Source: Owenia fusiformis
Lineage: Eukaryota; Annelida; Polychaeta; Sabellida; Oweniidae
NCBI GenBank assembly: GCA_903813345.2
Contig: CAIIXF020000006.1
Location: 33,267,524 to 33,331,523 of the forward strand
Length of the DNA: 64,000 bases
Direction of reading: 5' to 3'
The notes under the pieces were generated by a model. It did no database searches. It saw only the letters and a list, made by a program, of their open reading frames with translations, and was not told the origin of the DNA. A program made the translations under genes and the position numbers. Positions 54,639-64,000 of the stretch are shown piece after piece. The stretch's first letter is position 1. The number at the start of each line of letters is the position of its first letter.

Positions 54639-55077
54639 GTCAGACACTGGTCTTTTAAGTATCCAATAGAAAATTTTCCATGGTATATATCCACATGGTG
54701 GTTTATTAAAAAAATATAACATAGAACAATCTGATTTATGTAAATTATGTAACGAAGTTGATAATATTGAACACTTTTTTATATATTGTAATGCAATTAA
54801 AAATATTTGGAAAGATGTAGCTTTGAATGATAATGAAAAAATAGGGATGGGAATATTAGATAAAAAGTTATTATACAAGTCACTTGTAATAAAGAAAACT
54901 ATACATGACTTTAAGTTTTCAAAGAATGAGAGAAAAATATATCTGTAATGTTTGAATATGAAAAATATGTTAGAAACATTGTTGATTAAGAAAATGTATT
55001 TAAAGCTTTTGAAATATTTCATTTTGAAATATTGATTTGAATGCTAATGAATGATAGAAATAAAAAAAAAATAAAAA
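54639..55077 (+). mobile_element. 5'-truncated L1/Tx1-like LINE insertion with 14-bp target duplication
   Basis: AAGTAAACATCAGT occurs at 54625-54638 and again at 55078-55091, exactly bracketing a segment that ends in an A-rich tail with ATAAAA. The insert encodes KKYNIEQSDLCKLCNEVDNI then EHFFIYCNAIKNIWKDV, the CxxC...HxxxxC domain found after the reverse transcriptase. This is a textbook target-primed retrotransposition product. Confidence 0.9.
54709..54948 (+). pseudogene. LINE ORF2 C-terminal zinc-finger fragment
   Basis: The open segment carries C-x2-C-x8-H-x4-C and a Lys/Ile-rich tail ending ERKIYL. It is only the last part of ORF2 and has no start of its own. The minus-strand frame overlapping it is a shadow. 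Confidence 0.8.
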
Positions 55078-55091
55078 AAGTAAACATCAGT

Positions 55092-57445
55092 ATTAAATTG
55101 ATATTAAGAAAAACTGATCGACTGAATGAGTAATTTTAATGCAATTCAGATCTTAAGTATTCAGCATGTTTAATTCATGGAAACTGTTTGTTGTTTTATG
55201 AACCAGTCTCAGATGAGCAGTTTCTCTTAGCATTGACAACATGGATAATATAGGACTGCTATATTCAGATGACCAAGCTGATATATAGGAAATGTGAACT
55301 ATAGATGAACTACTGTATACCTAGTAGTTTTTGCAAGCTCTATTGTAATTACTTCCTAATTAGATTGATTAACAATTTTGAGCATATTAAGGTCCTTGTC
55401 TTAATGAGAATCTGAAACTGTTGTGAAGGTGATAGCTATGATTAATTGATGAAATATTTGAAATGATAGTTTTACAGTAGATTGGTGTCATGACCTGGGA
55501 AAGAAGCCTGCTTCCCATTTTAACTCTCCCCTCTTATATCAATTATGATTATAGTTAAAGATGAAATGGTTACTTTCTGTATCTATCTATTTTGAAATAT
55601 CATATTAGTCCTTTTCATGTCTCATTTTTACTCAAAACTTCCCCTATAGTATGTTGATTTGATATTTGAAATGGTCAACGTGCCTGTGTCTATTATTCCT
55701 TGAAGTTCTACAAATTTCTTTGCAGTCTTTAGATATGAACATAATGCTATTTGAACAACAGGTGATTATAAAGGTGGGTGTGATCTTTGACCCTGTCTTC
55801 TATTGTTCCGCTAGCATGTGTAAGTTATGAGATAACACAATATACTCTAAAATCTTGCTTCTTAGGCCTGAAAGGGTTAAATTCAAAGCTGACCAGCTGC
55901 TCTCCTAATTGTGGTCCATACAGAGTTCAATGTTAACTTGGTTGTAAATATAGCGCATGTATCTATCTCCCACTTCCTACTTTTGACATATTTTGCTCAT
56001 TTCCATGCTTGTGTAAAATAAAAGGGAAGGTTGACCAACCAGGATATCAGTTGAAAGATCTGCTGCATAAAATGAATCCTACATGAGAACACCCTTAATT
56101 TGTCACTAATTAGAAAAGACAATGAGCAACATTTTGAAAACAAAAAATAAAGTTGGCAAGTATTTTTTATGTAAAATGATAAATTCCCAAAATATTTGAG
56201 GCAGTTGTGAAAGTTGAAATGCGACAAAGGAGACCATTATTTTGTTCTTTACCAGCCCTAGATTGTAAAGATCTGGATATATATATAATACCAGTGATCC
56301 CCCCCAGCATTAAAGCAAGTGGCACCCACTTGAGAAAAATAGGCATAATTTCTCCAATTTTGGAAATGTGAAAATTAAAATTATGAACCCACTAGAGAAA
56401 AAATCCTGTAGAGATCACTGTATACATACATTAGATGCAGCATTATTGGTAATTGTGACACATGGGGTTTTAGGATTATGCTGTCATCATAGGATAAACA
56501 AAAATGTTTAAATGTCTAAATCCTATTATCCTTTTTGCACAAATGAGTTGAAAAGTCAAAATGGCCATATGTTACTTTTTTGGCTTATATAACCCATTCC
56601 CCACAAGTACTTTACATTAGATTATAGGGTGTGGCAAAGTAAGAGTCAATGTGATGAATAAAGTCTTGAACAAGTGGAGTTTCAAAGGAATTATGTTAAG
56701 TGTTGACATTACACTAGCTTCAGATAAATGAAAGCAACATACTTTAAAGCAATGCTTTACTGTAGATTTTGCAGAAACTTTGGAAGATTCTTTTTGGGTT
56801 TAGCCGGGAATGTTATTCGAAATTTCACAAAATGATTTGAAATTTTTAGTTCAACATGAACACAGTTCCAAATTCCTACAAATTATGTTGTTTTTGGTGA
56901 TAGGCAGTGAAAGTCACCTGTTGCCTGCTGACAATAAAGAATACTGGATAGGATAATGGCATGGAAAATATTTTTAGGGCCTGGTAAGGCCAGACAATTT
57001 TTGCTCTTTTTGAGATATAAAAACTTATTAAGTATGAATTAAAGGAATAACAATTTTCAGTTTAAAAATATAGTTTCTCACATAGCTAGTTGTAATGATA
57101 AGAAGACAAGGACCTATTTACAATCTTCCCAGTTCCACATAAAGCAAAATTAACAAAGTTGTCCAAATATGTCAAAAGTTTCTTATCGTATTTCATACTT
57201 AGTAATTTCGTCATCAGTTTTATCCAGTTCTTATTCAAATTTGCTATTTGAACTTTGTCATTCTGAAGAACCCAAATTTAATGAAGTTCTATATCTTCTA
57301 GCACTTCACTGCTATTGTGATTTATCAGATCCTCGTTTGTATTAGTATAGGAGAAATATCAGTAGTTATATCAAAAGGCTAAACTTCAATTTAATGTGAA
57401 AAGAAAAATGCCATTTGTTAAATTCTTTGAAAATAGTTCTCTATA
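55092..57445. other. No recognised feature
   Basis: Over 2.3 kb I find no frame above 76 codons and no paired terminal repeats. Confidence 0.35.
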
Positions 57446-58229
57446 GCCTTGCCCAAGACGGTATTTTTTACTTATCTGATCTTGAATTATTACCGCCTTG
57501 TACAATCCAATGCATCATTGCTGATATTATGCTAAGTTATTCAGCGGTTTCGAGATTCCCATAATACCTATGCTGTCAGGGGTATTGCAAAACCTTATTG
57601 ATTGACAAGATCGCATGGACATGACGTGTGACTTCAGGCTGATTGACCAATCAAAACATTATCAGGTTGACCTGCATAAACAAAGCAAACTACATTGCCT
57701 GGGACTAGGTCTTCGTGCATTTTCATCGCGAATTCAGAATCCACATTGAATTGCATGATTTATTTATATTAATGACTGCTTACATTCCAATGTACATTTA
57801 ATTCCATAATATATTGTAATTCTAAAGAAACACTCGATCAGATCATTGAATTTCAAGTCCTAGTCGATCTGATTCAGTGATTGAATCTCAGCCTAGATGT
57901 TCGATCATTTGAATTCAGCGATAATTTCAACGTTTCTTGTTGAAATCTTCTCACCTCCGGCATCCACTAAACTCTGATTGATATTTATCTGATAAAATAT
58001 TTGTATTTTCATGATGAATTCATGCAAGATTTGTTAGTGAAAAGTCCCGGTGAAAAGTGTACTTGTTTTTGACCGTGCATAATAATGAGCTAACGTTTCA
58101 GGGCTGTCGTTGATTGGTCAAATTTTACCGACATAAACATTGGGTCGGTAAAGCATGTGGCTTTCTCATTGGTACAAGGCGGTCATGATAGAAATCAAGA
58201 TAAGTAAAAGAGACCGACTTAGGCAAGGC
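57446..58229. mobile_element. 784-bp TA-flanked inverted-repeat element (GCCTTGCC family, full copy)
   Basis: Ends GCCTTGCCCAAGACGGTA and the diverged complement (GACTTAGGCAAGGC), about 60 bp of imperfect inversion including CCGCCTTGTAC, flanked by TA (57444-57445, 58230-58231). No coding capacity. The copy at 46182 is a rearranged relative. Confidence 0.7.
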
Positions 58230-58278
58230 TAAGCTCTCAAGTACTCCATATTTTAATTGATAATACTAGTAGTATGAT

Positions 58279-58362
58279 GCACATGGAGAATTAGAATGAT
58301 ATACACATGGAGAATTAGAATGATATACACATGGAGAATTAGAATGATATACACATGGAGAG
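58279..58362 (+). repeat. 24-bp minisatellite, about 3.5 units
   Basis: ACATGGAGAATTAGAATGAT plus ATAC repeats head to tail almost without change. Confidence 0.9.
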
Positions 58363-58489
58363 ATGCTGAGTACTAAAATAATACTCATGATATTTTAGCG
58401 GCAATTGAGTACTTATTTCAGTAAATATTAGTACTAAATGAGCACTTATGGCATGAATACTGAATTATTTATTACATTGCCCCCCTCCT

Positions 58490-58640
58490 CGGTCAGAAAT
58501 TCTTTCAAAATCATGCAAAAATTTTCGTATGATTTTTTGCCAAAACTGAAAAAGCTCCCTCCCTTGGCAAAAACCTGACAAAAACTTCCCCCTTGATAAA
58601 AGATCTCCCACCAGGTAAATCCTGGCTACGGGCCTGCTCA
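58490..58640 (-). repeat. Copy of the GTAGCCAGG-ended repeat family
   Basis: On the minus strand it starts GCAGGCCCGTAGCCAGG and contains GGGAGCTTTTTCAGTTTTGG and GCATGATTTTGAAAGAA, matching 35262-35458. The right end (GAGGAGGGGGGC) is G-rich as in that copy. Confidence 0.55.
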
Positions 58641-59059
58641 TATAATGAGTGATAAAATAGAGCTAATTTCATTGATTTGTCATTACAATGAGCACTCATA
58701 CATATGTCGAGTACTCAGTTAGTATAAATAGTACTAAATTAGCATTCTCAGATTGGTTGAACGATACCTGTAAAATTATAAAATCCTAGTCAGAGGGAAG
58801 CATTCTAGTTGAATTGCTCAGGGATTCTGTCAATAGTGAAGGTATTTGCTCATTTCAGCAAAGGTTTCAAATATCATAGCCAAGATTTTAATCTAATAAG
58901 ATTGGTTCTACCCTGACACATTTTCAATTCTTTTAATTAACTGTACCTGTATACAAATGACATCTCAATTTCAATTTTCATTATATCTACCTATCATATC
59001 ATATGGATCCAAAATTTTCTTATTATATTTTCTCTGATTAATTTTTATGAACAAAGTTT

Positions 59060-59165
59060 AAAGGAGGGTATATCAACTGTTCTGGCCCATTCGTCTGTAT
59101 GGGTGATAACTCAAATACCAGCTGATGTTTGATTTTCATAGCTGATTCCTCAAAAAATAGAAAGT
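59060..59165 (+). mobile_element. Decayed Helitron 5' fragment
   Basis: AGTTTAAAGGAGGGTATATC, then CCCATTCGTCTGTATGGG and GATAACTCAAATACC, follow the order of the 5' part of the Helitron at 48094 (GTTTGGAGGGATATAGGG, CGTCCGTCC, AATAACTCAAATACTG). No 3' end was recognised. Confidence 0.4.
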
Positions 59166-60660
59166 CTGCACAAGAAAAAAAAATTCAAGAAGACCACAGA
59201 ATGGTCATGTATTTAGGTATAAACAGAAGGATAACAGAATTACCAGCTGATTTGATTCCTCATGCTATTTATCCTTGACCAATGTGGGCATATGGCTACA
59301 TATGGCCAGGACCTGGCTGACAAGATTAAAATACAAGCACTTTTTAAGATGATTGAATTTGTATTAATGTCTCGTTCAATTCTAAATAAAGGAAATGAAT
59401 GTTTTCAATGAATTAAGTAAAAGAGAAATATGTCATCTGTTATTTTCTTTTATAACAGATTGCTTTCATTCGGATTTGAATATATGCAGATAGCTCATCA
59501 TAATCATTCAATGACAAAGCACATTAACGAAACTATCAAAAAACATTAAACATTAAAATAATAGTCAGTAACTCATATTTCAGATAATCCAAAATAGTAG
59601 AGTATGAAAAATGAATTCCGAATTTTAGATGAAAAATACTGAATGGCGTCTGAATTTGTTTAGCAACATTTTCAACCAAACTTCGTCATCTGCATGCATC
59701 ATGTAATGTGGAAATGATAGCATTGGTTTAATAAACAGGAAATTAAACTTAATTTGTTTTACAGCCTTGAATTTCCTAGAAACGTTTGTTTACATCACTA
59801 ACCTAATTATGACCACAGAATCATGACTTCATTCATGCTTTGAGTGCAAGGCTGAGAGGCAATCACATGATGACAATCCTGGTTGTTGATTTCCGTATCC
59901 TTGAGTCAATAAAATAATCATCAAATTTCAGTAAAAGTACCAATCAGCTGCTAGAAACCAAGGTGATATATGTAGTCATAGGGCAGGGGCACCGTAGCCT
60001 TGCCAAGAAACCTCTCTATAGTACCCACAACCTCAGAGGCAAGTTACACTTACTGTTGCTTTCAAAAAGGGTATTTAAAGGGAAATTAAAGGATTCATGT
60101 TAAGTGTAATTGTATATTGACATTACATGACATCATCAAACTAAACAAACTGAACAAATAAACAAATCTGTTATCTCAATCATTAAAAATTGTTTTCATT
60201 GTAGGCCTGTAAGAATAGATTTTTTACCAAAAAGTGTTAGTCTGACATTGCATTTAACTCATCAAGAAGTTTCTTTTCCCTTAATATTTGAATGTATTTG
60301 GCATGTTATACAGGTTTTCAAATAAAAGACCAAGTGTGTATTCGCTAGAAAATATTGCAACTAGCGGTGAAGTAATATTATATAATCTGTTTTATGAAGT
60401 TTCTAGCGAACATGTTGTCATTTGGTGTTAGTTTGAGATAGGTATCATGCAATAAAGCTATTAAAGCAACATTGTCCAGGATAGCCTATTGATGTTATGA
60501 ATGATAACCCTCATTTGAAAGATTGGGTAAACAGATAAACTCGATAGTTGAGTCAAAATGTCGACCCTCACTCAATAGTTGGTGGCTAGCGGACTTCTCA
60601 GCAGTGGGCAATAAAATCTATTCAAATGCTAATTGGGTAATCATTATTTCAGCTGACGGG
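59166..60660. other. No recognised feature
   Basis: AT-rich, no supported gene. The 81-codon frame at 60523-60768 runs into the repeat motif region that follows. Confidence 0.3.
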
Positions 60661-60666
60661 TCCGGT

Positions 60667-61830
60667 ACGCAGTTTGAAACTCTGACAAACTGCGCGCATA
60701 TTTCAAAATGTGAGACGGGGAGGACACGACTCCCAAAAAGAGCCAAAATACGAAAAATACAAGGTTAGTCTCGTTCTAAAGATAGTACCATTCTGTGAAG
60801 ATGAACTTAATTTACTCAAAGTACTCAATGTTTTTCCCGATGTAAACCTAGTTATCTCAATATAAGGGTCTTAAGTAACTTCTGTGTTCAAAATTTACAG
60901 TGTAAAGTTATATCTATGTCTTTTTGTCATTTGCCGTTTATTCAGCCATTGTGTCTGTGTATGCTAGAATATATAGGATCCCTCCATCTGATTAAATCAG
61001 CAAAGTTTGTGTTCAAAACGATAATACGCCATAAACGTGATTTAAACATTTTTCTTGTAAAACTGCGCGCCTATATTCACATGTATTTCCCAAACTGCGT
61101 GCCTAATATTTCCAAACTGCTTGCCTATCCAAGCTTGTTTTGTAGTATTAGAAAACATAAGCGCCATACAAGGCACATATGTGTCTAATAGTAGAACCCC
61201 ATAATTGAAACACTATGAGAGTCCATCCACCAAGATGGTGATCTGAAAATAAAAGTTTTTTTCGTTCCCAACTTAATTGTCACTTCTATTATACATTTTG
61301 ACTTTCAATATGAAAATCTCATAAAATCTGACGATAAAGCAAAATTTCCAAAGCTACATGAAAAACACCTACACGTGCCTCTGTAGAAATTCCAATGATA
61401 ATATGTAGTTTCAATAGTGTATGCGCGCAGTTTGTGATTTATTTCTTTTTAATCTCCTGATTATCTGTTTTATCTCGAAATATTTTGAATTATACATGAT
61501 AAATGTGTAAGGAATTAAATATAAAACGAGTCTAAAGTATTTGTCATTTATGTTTAAAGTGCTAGATTGATTTACGTATGTACATTCCCGTTAAATCAGT
61601 GACGAAAATGCCATTAATCTGCTTATGTTTTAAAACTTAGATTCATTTGCACATAGTTTTTGCTAGTATTTGCAAGATTCGTATATTCGCCACAGAATGA
61701 ACGCATTGAACAAGAAAACAATGCAGGATAAATGTCATTTAAATTACATTTCAAAATACAGACTCCAACTTAAATGATGCAATGTTCTTAGGCACGCAGT
61801 TTGTGATCGAAACAAACTGCACGCCTAAGT
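60667..61830. repeat. Region with about nine copies of an AAACTGCGCGCCTA motif
   Basis: The motif or its complement occurs at about 60668, 60687, 61063, 61093, 61117, 61426, 61795, 61820 and 61841. Inverted pairs sit at both edges (GCAGTTTG...CAAACTGCGCGC). It resembles the subterminal repeats of a DNA transposon of about 1.2 kb. No clear termini or target duplication were found, and short frames within are not called. Confidence 0.45.
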
Positions 61831-62646
61831 AGGCGCGCAGCTTGACATGGGCACCGTGACTAAGTTGCCATCAGATTAGGGTGCCATGATATAAATAATA
61901 GATGCCAGGTTTTTCTCTATACCACAAAATGACTTCACGCAGCCCTACTTGCTGGCAAAAAGGCACATGCTGACCTTGTAATAGTTTGGTTTCCTAGTAC
62001 ATCAAAAGCATCAAATAAACATAAATTTCTGGTGATCACTATAATTGGAATGCCATAACAATTGCTATGATTTAATTAATGACCCCCTTACAATAATAGA
62101 TACATGAAATAATTTATTTTATAGATTTTCTCATCAGGTATTTTCTGGATTGTTTTTAGTCACTTCCTTTTTTGGTTAGCACATTCTTGAAGATAAAAAT
62201 ATTTTTCAGTTTCACAAGGGATCGATTAATTGATAAAAAGGGTATAATTTTGATAGCCACAAGGATGTTAGTTGCTTAAAACACTTCGAAATATATGTAT
62301 ATTGTATATATGCTGACAGGTTAAAGAACCTTATACACACATCGTAACTCTATAAATTCCCAATACTGTACTGAATGACCATGCACTTACTCACACTGGT
62401 AGTGTTTTTGCTAGGCTGTCAGAATCATATAATTTATAGCTGAGCATTCGCTAAAGTTGTTCCATTTAGTATATGAGCATTGTATACCATTAGACAGCTG
62501 GCTAGCTGCTCCTGGATCAAACTTACTTTGGATTTTTAATTGATCTGTAGATAATCAGAAGACCCATTGTCGGACAATAGGAGTAGATAATACTATCACA
62601 TTGATTGGTTGCTAGGAAAGTGAGTTAGGACTTAAAAAGCTGATAG

Positions 62647-62861
62647 GATGTCAGCTTATGGTCTGATAGGACTCTCTCAGCCTCCTCCTGCCTATGACTA
62701 CAATAGAACTTTCTTTTCTGAGACTTACTCGTCATGTAATAGACTCTCACATTCACAGCAATATGGGTGTAATCGACAATATTCAGATTATGGTCGAATG
62801 TTAGAACAATGTCAGGGAAGTTTCTCACCAAGGGAAACCATTAAATTACACCATTTGGAAG
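62647..62861 (+). CDS. Candidate exon, Tyr/Ser/Gln-rich protein
   Basis: An ATG at 62648 opens MSAYGLIGLSQPPPAYDYNR and runs 71 codons plus one base to a donor (TTGGAAG|GTAGGATC). Composition is Tyr/Ser/Gln/Asn-rich with Pro, like the N-terminal activation region of transcription factors. It could be a first coding exon (upstream ATTGGTTGCTAGG resembles a CCAAT/X-box) or, with an AG at 62645-62646, a downstream exon in phase with the one at 46500. The family is not recognised and the gene would continue past the window or at 63-64 kb. Confidence 0.4.
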
Positions 62862-63744
62862 GTAGGATCTCTTATTCGTTTTATGCTAGTAATTCATTTG
62901 TATGTTTTTATTATTTTATTTACCAACTTTTCAATAACATGCTGCAAAGGGTAGTTTTTGTGTAAAGCTTATTTACCTGACAGGATTTCAACAAGAAACA
63001 GTTATATGCATTATAAACATGTTTTGAAACACTAAAGCGTGAGTTTTTATGGTTGGTTTATGCCATATATTTATTTGGCTTAAAGTTCTGTAAAATCTGA
63101 TTTTTTGCCAATCACCAGTTGTGTTTTTATATTATCTTTCATCAGGGGCAGATCTGCAAATTGAAATAGGTATCCAATTTTTAGAGTCCATTCTGTGCAA
63201 AAAATTCTGTGAGAAAAGATACATCTCGTACATGTTTTAAAATCATACTTCTACTTAATTTGGCAGCCATTTTTATTCGCCTGATCCGCCAAATTGTTAT
63301 AGTCCATCAAATTTAGTCCCTGAAAAATTCCCTGGTAATTTTAGTACCATGTAAATTGGTACCATTATCACATTGTAATAATACAAGTTCACCAAATTAA
63401 GTAGTCACTAAATGTTCAAAACAGCAAATCCGCCAAAATAAGTAGAAGTACATTACTTGTTTTGCTATACATATTTGTTTTGATGTTATGACTCAGAGGC
63501 TAGCATTAAAAGTGTGGGTCTGTTTGTGAAGTCATTTCTTTACAAAGTGTAGTATTCAATATAATCAGCTCCATAGATGGCATTTAGCAGCTCTATACAG
63601 GGTGGGTGAAAAATGAGACATCCACATATACACTTATTAGGTTGGTCACCAGCTATAAGAAAATAACATCACAAGCTAGAAATGCAGATTTTGAAGTCAT
63701 GAAAGTAAAAAAAGTATAAAGCTTTATCATTTGTGAATATGTGT
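62862..63744. other. No recognised feature
   Basis: Includes a TACAGGGTGGGTGAAAAATG stretch at 63597 that could be a transposon terminus, and CACCAAATTAAGTAG words near 63393 similar to those in the element at 36681-37167. Confidence 0.3.
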
Positions 63745-63746
63745 AC

Positions 63747-64000
63747 AGTGCGGGACAAAAATAAATCTCAACCATCAAAAGTTGTCAAAATGAGCTAAAT
63801 TCTAAGTTTCATGTCTCAAACTCTCCCAAGCGGTAGAAAAATAATTCCTGTTCACTTTAAGTAGCACAATAAATGAATCCAAAGCTTCATACCTCCAAAT
63901 GATGGCTAAATCCCTACCAAATCGAACGAATGTTTTCATGAATCGCCATGTTTGTGATCCAAGGAGGATTACTCCCAGAATGCAACATCAGTTAACCTTA
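63747..64000 (+). mobile_element. Start of a Tc1/mariner-like element cut by the window edge
   Basis: TA followed by CAGTGCGGGACAAAAATAA has the form of a Tc1/mariner terminal repeat beginning CAGTG after a TA target. The other end would be beyond the window, so this is tentative. Confidence 0.35.

Noticed and set aside
1-64000. tRNA or rRNA genes, CRISPR arrays, bacterial operons
   Set aside because: None recognised by eye; the tRNA-like signal at 2165 is a retrotransposon primer site, and the tandem repeats have no uniform repeat-spacer structure.

Overview
This is a eukaryotic, AT-rich, intron-containing and heavily repeat-laden window. It has GT-AG introns, AATAAA signals, a tRNA-primed LTR element, two lineages of poly(A)-tailed or truncated LINEs, Helitrons and many small inverted-repeat DNA transposons, plus one 500-base run of N. 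The acyl-CoA-binding gene and the transposon mix point to a non-vertebrate animal, probably marine. The phylum cannot be fixed from the sequence alone.

Host genes are sparse. The best is a complete six-exon acyl-CoA-binding, ankyrin-repeat gene of the ACBD6 family (+ strand, 23410-27820, 248 codons, every splice junction in phase). The second is a complete two-exon seven-WD40 protein (- strand, 30937-32556, 322 codons). Weaker candidates are a possible multi-exon gene on + (exons near 41676, 44854, 46500 and 62647, all phase-compatible), a minus-strand exon near 52575-52830, and two tiny divergent first exons near 22.65-22.80 kb beside CRE and E2F-like sites.

Layout: 0.1-4.0 kb, 5' part of an LTR retrotransposon (about 2 kb LTR, tRNA-Leu-type primer site, degraded gag-like frame) cut by the gap; 4.5-6.7 kb, no recognised gene; 6.7-11.95 kb, a 5.2 kb element with about 1.9 kb inverted arms and a nested mariner-type element; 12.2-12.9 kb, a Helitron; 16.0-16.8 kb, an inverted-repeat transposon with a 5-bp target duplication; 17.8-19.5 kb, a satellite interrupted by an L1/Tx1-like LINE tail; 19.6-22.2 kb, a CR1/L2-like LINE split by a mariner-type element; 23.4-28.6 kb, the ACBD6-like gene; 30-31 kb, three hairpin elements; 30.9-32.6 kb, the WD40 gene; 33.6-36.05 kb, an inverted-repeat element carrying a pentanucleotide array; 36.7-64 kb, further small transposons (mariner-, hAT-, Harbinger- and Helitron-type) in mostly unassigned sequence.

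The transposons record relative ages: mariner into LINE, mariner-type into the large inverted-repeat element, LINE tail into satellite, and a TA-flanked element into a Helitron. Most of them have recognisable target-site duplications. The most unusual structures are a 75-bp foldback flanked by a perfect 11-bp duplication, an interleaved A-B-A'-B' inverted repeat, a transposon copy with an internal inversion, and a shared promoter-like module upstream of the WD40 gene and of the candidate gene at 41.7 kb.
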